This document shows positions 34,256 through 45,672 of a stretch of DNA of 64,000 nucleotides, piece after piece. How positions within the stretch are numbered: the stretch's first letter is position 1; every line of letters starts with the position of its first letter. Made by a program: the position numbers and the translations under genes. Below the pieces are notes generated by a model. The model searched no databases. It saw nothing but the letters and a program-made list of their open reading frames with translations, and was not told where the DNA came from. Origin of the DNA: Oscheius onirici (taxonomy: Eukaryota > Nematoda > Chromadorea > Rhabditida > Rhabditidae); the NCBI GenBank assembly GCA_932521025.1, contig OW051468.1:2108064-2172063 (forward strand). The letters are read 5' to 3'.

Positions 34256-35892
34256 TCAAAACACCAGAACGATTAAATTGATCACACAAACTGAGTTGAA
34301 CAGGACCAAAAAGACAAGGTGCAGACGTTTCATGAAAATGTACTTGAGCTGGAGTATCCTGAAAAATTGGGTATAAGTGTTTATTCGCTATCGTATTTCT
34401 CGCTTTGGGTCCTGAAAATGCCAACGCACTTTGATTTTTGATCCATCATGTCAAGTTTCTTCTTGAGAGCCATTGTTACTTTGTACACTTCCATTTTGCC
34501 CAAAACCATGTTCAGAAGAATGGCGAGGGTTATGAGACCGAGATTTATCATGGAGTAGCGGGCTGTAAAACAAATCGGAAAGTGAAGAATATGTGAACTT
34601 ACAAAGCTTATTGATTTCATCAATCTTGGGCATGTTTTCATTTGAAATTTCCATAACGAGCATCATGGCCAAGATGGCTGTCAAGCCGAGGTTGAGCTGA
34701 AGAAATGAATTACAAATAGAAACGTAAAAACGCTTTGAGCATGTGAAACCATGAGACGTGCGAAACTTACATTTTCCATGTAGTTATCATTCTCTATCGA
34801 TCTCCAGAACAGTCCTGACAGGCACAATAGTGTCAGAATGAAGGACGGAATTATGACCAGCATGAAATAGTAGGTTGTGCTTCTTCTGAAGGCCAGATGG
34901 AATATTACCATCGAGTAGCCGCGACCACCAAATCCTTCGTACCAGTCATTTTCGACAAAGACTCCTTGGAACAGCCATTCGCCATTTCCCTGAAAAAATT
35001 AGCTAACCACAATAAATCAGTACCACAGATGTAGGCTCGTTTATTTCGGGACTAATAGAGCCGGTAACGTTGAGCTCAGTTGTCGGTGCGTTGAATGACG
35101 TCATTCGAAATTCGCATTCTTGCTCGTCGAATGGAAAGTTTCTCAGCTGGAAAAATATGTTTTGGGGATGTACAACTAACTTTTAGATGGCAAATAAATT
35201 CGACAACATTTGTGGAATAATATGAAACAGTGCCGTTGGAGAATACATTGAGTAGAAGGCGTTCTTCCGGAATGGATTCGTCGAAGCTTATTCTAAAACA
35301 ATATTATTATCGGGGAATAAAAGCAGCGCACATGTCATAAGGTAAAATGTCGGGGATCCAAATAGTTTCTTTCTTGGCAATCACAATCTCCTTGATCCCG
35401 TCAAATTCACTGGGGTTCCAGAATAAGCGCGGATCCGACCACGTCTGAATAAGAGACTAATTAAAAGTTAGCTTATTATCACCAGAATAATATCGATAAT
35501 CATCTGCGAGGTTTGTTTAGGCTCATCGATGTTCAGCAGCTTCATGTAATACAGCGAGATATTAGCCAGAGATGGTCTTGGTTCATCGCCGTAACGGTCT
35601 AAATACTATTTTTTTTAGAAAGTATTCTAAAATCCTTACCTCTTGTATAGATCGCCGGGACATTCCTGTTGTAATCCTCAAAAAGATGATCAATCAACTT
35701 TGTCTGGTTTTTGAAAAATTTTTTGAGCGCCTTGTCGTTTTGGTGACGAGCACTTGGATGGTAGACTGTAGTGTAAAATACACTTTTGTTTGTAGTAGCG
35801 AAAATCAGTTTTTTACATATATCGAAAAAAATAAAACCTATTCTGGCGGCATTAGTATAAATTGAAGTTAACACGACCAGCGCGATGATCAT
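34256..35892 (-). CDS. Cys-loop ligand-gated ion channel subunit B (LGC/nicotinic-like)
   Basis: Exons on minus: 35892-35838, 35765-35640, 35598-35483, 35444-35332, 35292-35181, 35146-35024, 34989-34771, 34696-34603, 34562-34430, 34358-34256; 397 aa. Signal peptide MIIALVVLTSIYTNA. Shared with subunit A: KLLNIDEPKQTSQ, TWSDPRLFWNPSEFDGIKEI, Cys-loop CHLKLRNFPFDEQEC (13 residues between cysteines), TM1 FMLVIIPSFILTLLCLSGLFW, M2 NLNLGLTAILAMMLVMEI, TM3 MINLGLITLAILLNMVLG and TM4 LHLVFLVLFNSVCVINLIVLV. The TM4 exon is reached through a GTGCGT donor (34429); reading through it instead gives a version stopping at GIFRTQSEKYDSE without TM4. Loop C lacks the paired cysteines. The astacin gene lies 218 bp upstream on the same strand. 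Confidence 0.93.
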
Positions 35893-36110
35893 TTGGGTTC
35901 AGTGCCCGTAAACTGGGCAAACAGATGTCATTTGAAACCTTAAATGATGAAGTGGACACTTCAGGAAGCACTGGAGGATGTTACGACACAGAAAAATGTA
36001 GACAACGGGTAGAACCAGACTTAGGTTGAATTGATTGAACAGGAAAAGTTGTACTACAGTTTGATAAAATAGCCAAATGAAATTTTATTAAAACCTGTAT
36101 CACAGGATCT

Positions 36111-37971
36111 TTAGACCAGTTTGTACTTGAACTGCATGCGGAGCTGGTTGTACAGCGACATGCCACGAACGGATATCTGGTTCGAAGTTGAGGTGAACAC
36201 GTCAGTCTGACAGCAGAGTAACATTCCTCCGAGTTGGAAATTTCCCAAGTTGATGTCAAAGGACTGCCATGGGCACTGATCAAGACACATTGAAGCCTGT
36301 GTGACTTGGAACTGAATTTTTCGGCCAGCAGGAGCTTGGATGAGCCAATAACAATCGGTAGGAACTGTTTTGGGATTGTAGTCGTTTGGATCACCGGTCG
36401 TTCCGTTGAACATTAGCCAGGAGGATGTGGCCCAAAGAAAATTTGATTGGAGAGGGAGTTTATGAAAAAATTTACCTGAAGAACCTTTCCATTACAGTTC
36501 GGGGCATTTCCCTGCGCTATTTGGCCGCAATCTGGCCCAGTAAACATTTTCGGGCACAGACATTCAGAGCATTTTCTCGAATTCACAATTCCAGTGTTTT
36601 TGCAGTTTGGCTTCGAACTACAGATGCCTAAATTTGAAACGTTTTAGCGTCTGTTCTGAAAAATAATACTGGAACAGTTGTAAAGATTGTTGACCGAGAT
36701 GACGTCAGAAAAGGCTGGAGCTTCGCGCTGACCCATCGAGTTAGCGTAGTTTTTGTCCTTGGGAATGATCGTCATTTGGGTCGTGTCGGTAGCAAAGGCG
36801 TAAGCGTCGTATTGCATAACTGAACCATAATCGTACGGCACATTGAGATTGTTGGACGTTTGCGGTGTCATCTGAAATCTTTCACTGTTTTTAATCAACA
36901 CGGTCTTTGAACCTTGACAAAATTATATTGTAGGTTCGGTGCAATATTGTTCAGGTTGATGGTCACGTAATCGTCCCTATCTGCTCTCGATTGCTCATGG
37001 AAGAAGCCCAGGGCGTGAGCTGTCTCATGGCATACAGTTCCCAGCTAAAAATATTTTCTCAATCGAGCAACTTCCTAACGCTCTCGCAGCCGTTTCCGAT
37101 CGAAATCTGTTGACTAGCCCAACCCTGTTTTCCGACATACGACCAACATCCAGAGCCGAGGTAATAATTCAAAGCATTTGGGCCATTGCTGTTCTGAATG
37201 AGAAAATTTTTCCTTTAAGAAGGTAAAACCTGGAAGTTGAGACAGGTGTTGGCCTGCCAGTAGGCGACGGCAGCCTTTACCAGAGGAAGCTTTCGTGCAT
37301 CGCTTTCTAAAAAGATTAGCGGTTAACTGCCAACTACAAACTGGGAGATTAAAACACGAGGTTGGATTCGAATAAAATTTATTCAAACTCACGAATTGAT
37401 TGATCTATCGTGTAGTAGATTGGGGTCTTGACGTCCCAATAGTTGGCCGAATTGGTCGTAGCGGCTCTCTTTGTCTTCTTACCTAAAATTATTCTAATTT
37501 GGTTGAAAATTCCAAAATACCAGTTTCAGTCTCACAGTCATCGTCGAGACAACCAGCTGCAATAGCCTTCGCCTGTTCGATCGTCAAGAGCATGTCTCCT
37601 TCGTGCATCCACTCCGAAATGTTCCTGTTCACGTGACTGATGCTAATCCGTGGATTTTTGGCATTCACCGGCGGCTTGATCTCTGGCTCTTCTTTTTTCT
37701 TTGGCTCTGGGGCGGTTATAGCTCTTTTCGTCTTCTTTTCGCCAACTTTTTCTTCCTTTCCAGGAGTCTGTTTGACTTTCATGCGGCTCAAGATGTTCTT
37801 GACGGTATGGCGTGTCTCCATGTTGTCTTCAGTGTCATTTTTGAGCTTGAAGTCGACGGGACCAGGTCGGGCCTCAAAATTGTGCCTGAAAAAAACTAAA
37901 AATCAAATTCACCTGGACCAGAACAGCAAGAATGGGAAGAATGAACCAGGGATGCATCGGTTATTGCTCAT
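36111..37971 (-). CDS. Astacin-family zinc metalloprotease with EGF and CUB domains (NAS-like)
   Basis: Exons on minus: 37971-37913, 37885-37521, 37482-37393, 37306-37230, 37193-37080, 37044-36913, 36871-36670, 36627-36476, 36431-36111; 503 aa. Hydrophobic secretion signal at the N-terminus (SFFPFLLFW), a Lys/Glu-rich propeptide, then KKTKR before the catalytic domain, a likely activation cleavage site. Zinc motif [15 protein letters not shown] (His 241, 245, 251 and Glu 242) and Met-turn SVMQY (about 296-300) are intact. EGF-like cysteines follow ([15 protein letters not shown]), then a CUB domain ending FKYKLV. Secreted astacins of this type act in cuticle or matrix remodelling in nematodes. 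The last intron (36475-36432) ends in GG rather than AG; without that splice the CUB domain is out of frame and a stop follows. Confidence 0.92.
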
Positions 37972-38600
37972 CCTTTGAGCAGCTCTTTTTGTAGGCACCG
38001 TGGATCAAATTATTTTCTATGCTGGATAATGGGCTCAAAAGATAGGCGTGGGATCATATGAATTTGGCAGCTATTGTGAGTGAAATACGGAGGTGGCTCA
38101 AACCGATAACAGGATGTGAAATGTCAACAAAAACATACTGGAAAGTAATACTGGAAATAAATTAGATCTACATATTTTTTCTCTGGTACTTCTATGATAC
38201 GCAGACACAATTTTCAAAGTGTCCATAAATGAAATAAAGTGCTATAATTAGGCAAACTGTAATAAAATGTAGGTAAAGTTTTTTCAAACAATTAACTATC
38301 TGCCAACTATCTCACACTAACTAACCATCTTATCAGCACTGTATCTTTCGAGAAATGTTAAACAACCATGTCACTACCGTTCTGAACCTTTTTTGTTGAG
38401 ACTGTGATTATTTCCATGTTTCTCTTACCTGCCCATTTCGGAAAGTAAAGTTCAAGTCAACTTAGTTCTACACAAATTAACACTCAATTAACGATTTCAA
38501 ACAAACTTCTCTAACTGAGTTTATGGACTCTTTGGAAATTGTGTCTGTGTATCATAGAAGTACCTTTTCTCTTTATCTTTTCTGGGGGTTTCATAAATTT
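37972..38600. other. Intergenic region upstream of the astacin gene
   Basis: AT-rich, no conserved coding sequence or recognisable repeat. Probably the astacin promoter region on its left side. Confidence 0.45.
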
Positions 38601-38657
38601 GTTCTCATTCTTTAGAGTTTTTTTGTAAATGAAAGCACCGAGAAAACCAGGAGAAGC

Positions 38658-38795
38658 CTGACGGACACGAAGTTTCTGGATGTGCTGGTCAGCCACGAGG
38701 ACCAGAGGTCAATGAGGAGAAGACGAAGAAGAGCGAGATGGAGAAGAAGGAAGACAAGAAAGAAGACAGCACCCAACCTCTCGAGCAGGACTGAT
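38658..38795 (+). CDS. Possible orphan exon or gene remnant (acidic/basic tail)
   Basis: After an ACCAG acceptor (38657) the frame reads EKPDGHEVSGCAGQPRGPEV and then a Lys/Glu-rich tail to a TGA (38793-38795). The composition resembles a charged C-terminal exon, but no upstream exon or family match was found. It may be a relic. Confidence 0.25.
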
Positions 38796-38989
38796 GTGAC
38801 ACAATCGGATGAACATTTATTTTGGTTTATTCAGCTTTATTTATAAGAATGAAGAATGGTAAAACCGCTCTAATGCGGACCAAGAGAGTAGAAGAATCAC
38901 AAGGGAATTCAAATAAGGGCGTTTGATGGGTTATGGTACAATCGTAACGAACCAGTGGTGGAAATGGAATACAAAAAATGTGCATAGCA

Positions 38990-39240
38990 TACCTTTCTTT
39001 ACTAAAGTGCAATGGTGTCCGTCTGTCTGTCTGTAGTGGTGTCCGCACAGTTGTCGAGACTAGCGTAACATGTCAAGTATTGTCATATTAATCTTTTATC
39101 GAACAAGATAGTTTTTGAAGGGGAACGCGTTTGGGGGATCTAAACTATCGAAAGCGCAATGATGTTTGGTAATCAAAACTTGGACAGCCGTTGTTACGTA
39201 TGTGAGCCTGCGGCGCAAGGGCTGGTTAATACAACAAAAG
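38990..39240 (+). repeat. GTCTGTCTGTC-family repeat
   Basis: ACTAAAGTGCAATGGTGTCC, a (GTCT)n stretch, GTTGTCGAGACTAGCG, AACATGTCAAG and GTTTGGTAATCAAAAC; same order in inverse at 11710-11965 and in part at 41560-41690. Confidence 0.75.
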
Positions 39241-39589
39241 CACGATTTTACGCTTTTATGGCTATTGGTTACGCGAACTGTCGTTATGACTCAGGAGATC
39301 AAAAAAGGTTTGTAAATTTAGAGGAGCGTCGGGATCTCCATTGTAGCCGGAGTAATCAAATGGGATTGGTCTCCGGGAACTGGGTACTGTGTGGTTCACC
39401 AAATCGTTGCACGAGCGTATGTTTGAGCGAATATAGAGCCTTCCGGTTTCTCGCAAATTGAGATGTAGAATGAGGATGAGAAAGCGATTGTACGGATTTT
39501 CCACCAAAGCTAGTACTGTTGGATGACGTGTGTATGCGAGTGCTGTCTCCGGAAACTTCTGCAATAAAGCTCTCTGTTGACTTATCATA

Positions 39590-40930
39590 TGCTGAGTTCA
39601 AAAATCGTGTCGAGACCCAAAATTTAAATTTTTGGCGCGAAAAATTCAAATTTGAATTTTTAGCTAAAAATCACCAAACTTTGTCGTTTTCATCAATTTT
39701 CCGTCATTTTTCACTATTTTTATTTATTTTTGAATGCGATTGCAGTAAATCAGCGTATTTTGATCAATTTTTAACAAATTTAGTGGTTTTGAACCGAAAA
39801 ATACGAAGTTTACCGTAAATTTAGTGAAATTGACTGTTATGTAGCTACTTTTAGCTATTTTTCACCGTTTTTAGCATTTATTGAATGGAATTGCAGTAAA
39901 TCATGGTATAATGATCAAATTTGACTAAATTTAGCGGATTTGACCTATTACATCTGAATTTATTACCACAAGAACTAAAGTTGTTTGTTTCACGCTATGT
40001 TTTCTAATTTGTTAGCATTTTACATCCTTTTAAATGAAATTCAAGTAAATGACCGTGATTGAACCCAAACTGACCAAATCATCGTATTTGAACACAACCC
40101 TATTCGTCTTGACCTATTTTCTAAAAACTTTAGTGCCCAAAGGCTAAAATTGAATGTTTTCCAGCTGTTTATATATTTATATAGTCTTACCACACTATGC
40201 GCATACTCTCACCAAACTCACCGAACTGAGCGCATACTCTCATCATACTCTCACCAAACTGAGCGCATACTCTCGCCAAACTCTCACCAAACTGAAGTGC
40301 GCCCAAACGAAACTGAAGTTATTTTTTCTCAATTTTCAACAATCTAATCTCAGCGCGCATTTTCTAGTCACTTTATTCTAAAAAAAGAGCCTTAGTTTCT
40401 GTTTGTGTGTGTGTCCGTCCGCACCAAATTTCAAATTTGGCGCAATCGTTTAGGGACCAATTGTGTTCGACTAAACAGTTCGCTGAGTTCAACTATCGTG
40501 TCGAGACCCAAAATTCAAATTTTTGGCGCGAAAAATTCAAATTTGAATTTTTCAGCATAAAACCGCCAAATTTTGCGTTTTCAGCAGTTTTTCGCTATTT
40601 TTCACCGTTTTTACACTTTTTCAGTGAACTTCACGCAAATTAACATGTTTCGATCAATTTTCAGCAAATTTAGTGGTTTTGCACCGAAAAATACTATGCT
40701 CTGACCAAACTGACTAAACTGAGCGCCTACTCGCACGAAACTGACCAAACTGAGCGTCTGCTCCGACCAAACTGAGCGCCTGCTCTTATCAAACTGACCA
40801 AACTGAGCGCCTACTGTCGCCAAACTGAGCACAAACTCTCACCAAACTGAAGTGAACGCTCAAACAAAACTGAAGAGTTTTTTTTACTTCATTTTCAACA
40901 ATCTAATTTCAGAGCACGCTTTTTCTAGTC
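39590..40930. repeat. Duplicated repeat unit with CCAAACTGAGCGC minisatellites
   Basis: Two copies (about 39590-40395 and 40480-40930) both run from GCTGAGTTCAA, TCGTGTCGAGACCCAAAATT and TTTTTGGCGCGAAAAATTCA, through TTTAGTGGTTTTG, to a minisatellite (CCAAACTGAGCGC(A/C)TACTCTC variants; 40200-40300 and 40700-40850) and a closing TTTTCAACAATCTAATYTCAG. The minisatellites run out into CTGAAG. Confidence 0.75.
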
Positions 40931-41559
40931 TCTCTACTACTAAAGCGCAATGGACTCTGTGTGTGTCTGTCTGTGGAGTTGTCCGTGTTCGCTAATCAGA
41001 AGAGAGCGGTAGACTCTCTGTCTGGTCTAAACGGTTCTAATACTGTGCCTAAACAATATCTGATTCAGCCCCCCTGTCTCCTGATTATTTGAATCTGACC
41101 ACTAGAACTACCAGTTTATTTGACGGAATCGAGGGGTATCATTTAGAAACGGAAGTTTCTTGGAATCCTTCGCCAGTGTCAGGTCTCGACCACTGCCCAG
41201 TTTCTTCTCATCCAGCAGGTGACAAGAAGTACTCATCACAGCTTGTGATAATAGAAGCAATTGAACTATCGACTCTGTATCTGTACTTTGTCTCTCCGGA
41301 ACTGACTACCTTTACTCTGACTCTTACTTCCACAGGAACTCTTCCCCTTGCCTGTGTTTTTCTCTGCTGATGCTCTTTCACTCTGATTCAGTAATCTGTT
41401 GACCATCAAAGTCTGGTCACTTGGTAGTTGCTTGACTAGTAGACTGGTTCTGGAACTTCCAGTAATCTATACTACCGGATCTGGTTCTTCTCGTTCTAGA
41501 ACTCAGAAGGGATCAGAAAAGATCGGTTCACATCCGTCCATGCGGGGTCCGTCTGTCTG

Positions 41560-42890
41560 TCCGTCGTCGATCGGTGTTCGTCCGTCTGTCTGTCTGTAGT
41601 GGTGTCCGCAGTTGTCGAGACTAGCGAAACATGTCAAGTTTTGTCATGTTAATCTTTTATCGAACGAGAGTTGTTTTAGGGCAAACCGTCTTAGGGAATT
41701 TAGAAGGTAGAACAACCTGAAGAGGTTCACTAATAGCCTGCCACCAAAATACGGAGGCTGCGCAAGCTGCCGTAGGCTGCTGGTGAAGGAAAATAATAAG
41801 TGGAGAGAGAAGAAAAGAGCATAACAAAAAGATAGAAACCACAAAAAAGGAAGAAAAATCAAATTTGTACTGAAAAACGCGATTTTGTACTGCGCCACTA
41901 TTTAAATTTCGGCTCTTTTGGGTGCGCCACTATTCGAGATGTGCCTCTATTCGAATATTTACGGTAACTGCATGTTATTTTTATAGTCGATTCCAAAAAA
42001 AAATTGTGCATAATTCAAACCGGCCCGCCATGAATATCGCGGGAATTTGAACGCAGAAAATTCAATTGGGAAATTGTTTGTTTTGCAATCATCGTTTCTT
42101 GGCCGATTTTTGCTTGTTTTCTGTTCAAGAATAGTAGAATGAACACTTTACTACGTGAAGAAAGCAACTATTCAGATTATTATCAGCTACATAAAAAATT
42201 AGCTAAGCTGGAAAAATGAGGTATATTTTTGAACGTTCAAAATTCCCGCGAATTTCTTGGCGGACCGGTTTGAATTATGCACCATTTTTTTGTAATCGAC
42301 TATAGAGGCATGAAACTGTTTGGGGGAGGGGGGAGGAGCAAAGATTATTATCTTTGACAGTTTTAGAAGAGGTTAGTGACAGAAGTACAGTTCCGAAAAC
42401 ACACTGAATTTGAAAATAACGGGGAACTAGTTGATATCTGATACAACGAGTATAATTAAAAACTGAAGAAAGAGAACTGGATTCTCTTTCAATGAACAAA
42501 ATGTTCTCTAACGTGTATACCTAACTCGACGTACTTTATCTCCACTTTTATACAGTTTCTGGAACAGACGATAAAAGAGTGATCCTGTGAGAAAAGACGA
42601 GGTTTTGACTTTTGTAATGATCTATTGTTCACTTTTTGTTGAGTTACGTAGTTTACGCAAAAGTATTGTCCTCTTTTTGTCCGGCTGAATTCAGTAAAAC
42701 AGAGGCAAAGACAAATACCTTTCGCTTCAAAGAATTTACTTTTTCACAAATCCAGATTGTTCCCTTTTTGTCAAAATTCATAGAATTTACGAATAGTGAT
42801 TCTCCATACACTAGCAAAAAGTGTGAACCATCTTTTTCGGACACCACTACAGACAGACAGACGGACACCATTGCACTTTAGTAAAGAAAG
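41560..42890. mobile_element. Candidate element with GTCCGTCTGTCTGTCTGTAG inverted termini
   Basis: GTCCGTCTGTCTGTCTGTAG plus TGGTGTCCG near 41578-41608 is repeated in inverse at about 42839-42868, followed by ACCATTGCACTTTAGTAAAG. The two are 1.3 kb apart and enclose a separate MITE (41982-42304). Outer boundaries and target duplication not determined. Confidence 0.5.
41982..42304. mobile_element. MITE with about 65-bp terminal inverted repeats
   Basis: 323 bp. Left arm starts TATAGTCGATTCCAAAAA; right arm in inverse starts TATAGTCGATTACAAAAA. Both continue GTGCATAATTCAAACCGG and end at CGCGGGAATTT. The two arms differ at only a few sites. TA at each end is consistent with a TA target duplication (Tc1/mariner-type). 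Confidence 0.88.
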
Positions 42891-43246
42891 ATCTTATTGT
42901 TTTTGTCAGGAACAATACTAGGGCTTTTTTTTTTCATTCAATCTCGACGAATTGGATGTCATTTCATGTATTTTAACCGAAATAGGATATTTTCGAGTGT
43001 TCAAGTCAAATCTTTTGAACGAAAGATGCTTTTTACTATGCTTTGGATCGAAAGCTGTTTAGTGGGCAAAAATCTGCAATAAAGTTGTTAGATGCATCGA
43101 AAAACTTGTGAAATTTAGAGAAAATTAGGCTAGAAATGATTGAATTGTTCTCGAAAAAAAAATAAAAATATGTTTGAAAGCGTGCCAAAGTACGGTAGGA
43201 TTACTGTAGGGATACTGTAGTTAGAAAGTTGAGCGGGATTTCTCCG

Positions 43247-43412
43247 TTTGAAAAGTTTGGAACGGCCGTAAAACGCCGTGCCGCGCTCCGTGCGGGGTGC
43301 GATTTAAACTCCCCGCCGAATCATTCACTGTCGATGAAAGTGGCGCGAAAAATGTTGGAACGCCGTTTCACGGCGTGTTACGACAGTGCAAACGGCGGCC
43401 CAACTTTTTTAC
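43247..43412. mobile_element. Small inverted-repeat element (AACGCCGTG family)
   Basis: Left TTTGAAAAGTTTGGAACGGC and ACGCCGTG; right end in inverse reads GTAAAAAAGTTGGGCCGCCG and ACACGCCGTG. A single arm of the same family occurs at about 43981-44013. Confidence 0.6.
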
Positions 43413-44035
43413 GCGCCTTTTTCAGCGGCGGAAGAAGAATCGGCGGAAAATTCAAAATTTGTTGACTTTTTCACCTTCGATTACAAGTCTCAATTTCCAT
43501 ACAATTTATCCTCCTCGCTGAAATTTTTACTGAAAAAGAATGAAAAGGGTATATCTTGCAATATTCTTTACGCTAACAACAAAAATATCAATTAGGATCA
43601 ATCTCAATACTCGTCAAAGTCATTTTTTCGTCGCTGATCAGGTGGAATATGCTCAAGAAGTGGCTGGCTAGGCCTACGAGACGGATTGGACTAGAGAAAG
43701 GGCTGTATAGGCTGTCAAATGGAAGGAAACTCGGGAAGTGGCTGGTCAAGCCAATCAAGAGGCGGAATGAACTTGAGACTGGGCTGATGAGACCGCTCTT
43801 CTGTATTTTGTTTGTACTTTTTGCCTATTCGGAAGGATTCTAGATCGTTTTTTGTCGGTTATGAACAGCAAATTAGCTGAAAATGAACGATAACGAGAAA
43901 TACCAAGAGACATACAAATTCAAATTCCCTCCTTTCTAGGTATACGGTAATAATGGAGGCTGCCCGCCATTTTGATCTCGTTTGAAAAAGTTGGGCCGCT
44001 CGTAACACGCCGTGGTTTGTATTGCAGTATAGGTA

Positions 44036-44213
44036 GTCTGTCCAAAAAATAGAGAGCATTGTTTGAATTAGCCGGCGCTTTTTCATTGGCTCAGCATCCA
44101 ACATTTACATGCTGTACATGGACTACGCAGCTAAATTCCAATTTGATTTGAAAATTGTTGTAGGAAAAAAGCGCGGGTCAATTCAAAAAATGCTCTCTAC
44201 ATTTTGAACAGAC
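44036..44213. mobile_element. 178-bp MITE
   Basis: Termini GTCTGTCCAAAAAATAGAGA and, in inverse, GTCTGTTCAAAATGTAGAGA, continuing AGCATT.TTTGAATT and CGCGCTTTTT for about 45 bp. Flanked by GGTA on both sides (44032-44035, 44214-44217), which may be the target duplication. Confidence 0.82.
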
Positions 44214-44949
44214 GGTAAACCCCGTGGGGCCGGGCCGATTGCATGCTGTTTACAAAGCGGGCCGTGCCGGCCGGGTTACTGTAGGGCCGATTTGCCATCC
44301 CTGCGCAGTGTTCGGCTGTGGCAACCCCCTTCGTTCAAATATTTGGGCGAGCAATCCCCTCTTGACCATTTAGATCACATGATCTGTCCTTCTAAACTTC
44401 TATGAATTTACGTGCATAATTTCATTTCTCTCGAATTGTTTTTCGCTCTCAACAATTTTTCAACTTGAATACTTGTTTCGGTAAAATTCCCCCTGTGAAA
44501 ATGGGAAATATGACGATTTTTTGAATGAAATAGGTGAAAATTTAGGATGCCTTTGTTGTTTGTTCATATTCGTGATCGTAAAACGGGTTCACGAGCGCTC
44601 GTGTGCAGTTCCCAGATGAGCAAAAATTGTGCCCTTCTTGTGCAACCCTGGCTGACCAAAGTCAAAAAAGGTGGAAACAGGAATATTGCGGTAATTGCAG
44701 CCAGAATTCTGTTTGATGAGGACTTCCGTGGTTGGGAATAGGCCGGGCTCGGGCCTGAACTAAAGAATTGAGAAAACATGGGAATTTTTCTGATTCTTAC
44801 AATTAGTCGCTGCGAACTGCGAGCTGCTGCGAACCCGCGACGCCCACTGCCACTTGACCATGGGTGTAGATTGAAAAAATGCAGCGCAGCTGCGTGTCTA
44901 ACCCGGGCCAGTTTGGCCCCGTCGCCACTCTTGTTTATTTCTTAATTAC

Positions 44950-45306
44950 TATACTTGGGCAGCTCGAGCCGTTTTTTGAAACTCGAGGATCGGCTCGAAG
45001 AGGTCCGTGAGCCGGCTTGTCTCGAAGAAAATTCGAGTCAAAGAATGTTAAATTTTTGCTTATTTTCCGACAAAACAGGAGAAAATGTCAAGTGTGATGT
45101 TATAAATTGATGTGTAGGGGTACTACTACAAACACAACGTATATTTAAAATACGAATCACTTTTTAGAATTTCTTAACATTTCCGTTTTCTTTTAGACTC
45201 GAGCCAGCTCGACTCGAAGAGGTCCGTGATTCTCGATTACCCTTTCGAGCTAGTTCGGCTCGACCTACCCCGTCGAGCCGGTTCGAAAAGCATGTGCCCA
45301 AATATA
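44950..45306. mobile_element. TATACTTGGGC inverted-repeat element copy
   Basis: Starts TATACTTGGGC and ends GCCCAAATATA; interior contains CTCGAGCC, GGCTCGAAGAGGTCCGTGA (repeated near 45213) and CTCGACTCGAAG. 357 bp. No 8-bp flanking duplication is visible. Confidence 0.65.
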
Positions 45307-45672
45307 TTTACCTATAAGTACTAAAACATACGAAATATATAACTGTACTATGAGTACCTTATTTTTGCCTCCACCGCCTTCCTCAGCTAATTGTAAGTCC
45401 GGGCTGGACTGGCCGCCCGACCCGGCCTGTTCCCAACACTGATGAGATCTTGCCCTTTTATTTTTTGTACATCTAGGATTATTTTGATGCTGATCACTGG
45501 AAAACGATTCTCTGAGTTTGAAAAATTTTCTATAAAAATATATCTCTCCAGTTCGAAAAAAACAAGAAAAAAATGAAAAATATACTTGCAGAATCTTTTT
45601 GAATTTTTGAATGCACAAACAGATACACTTGCAATTCGGAAGGAGAGATAGATTTTTATGTTACATTTTTCA

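Noticed and set aside
40195..40860. CRISPR-like array
   Set aside because: Repeats are degenerate, without unique spacers of constant length, and the genome is a nematode; it is a minisatellite.
43229..43595. Arg-rich frames near 43.3 kb
   Set aside because: Located in the GC-rich inverted-repeat element; no domain, no splice context.
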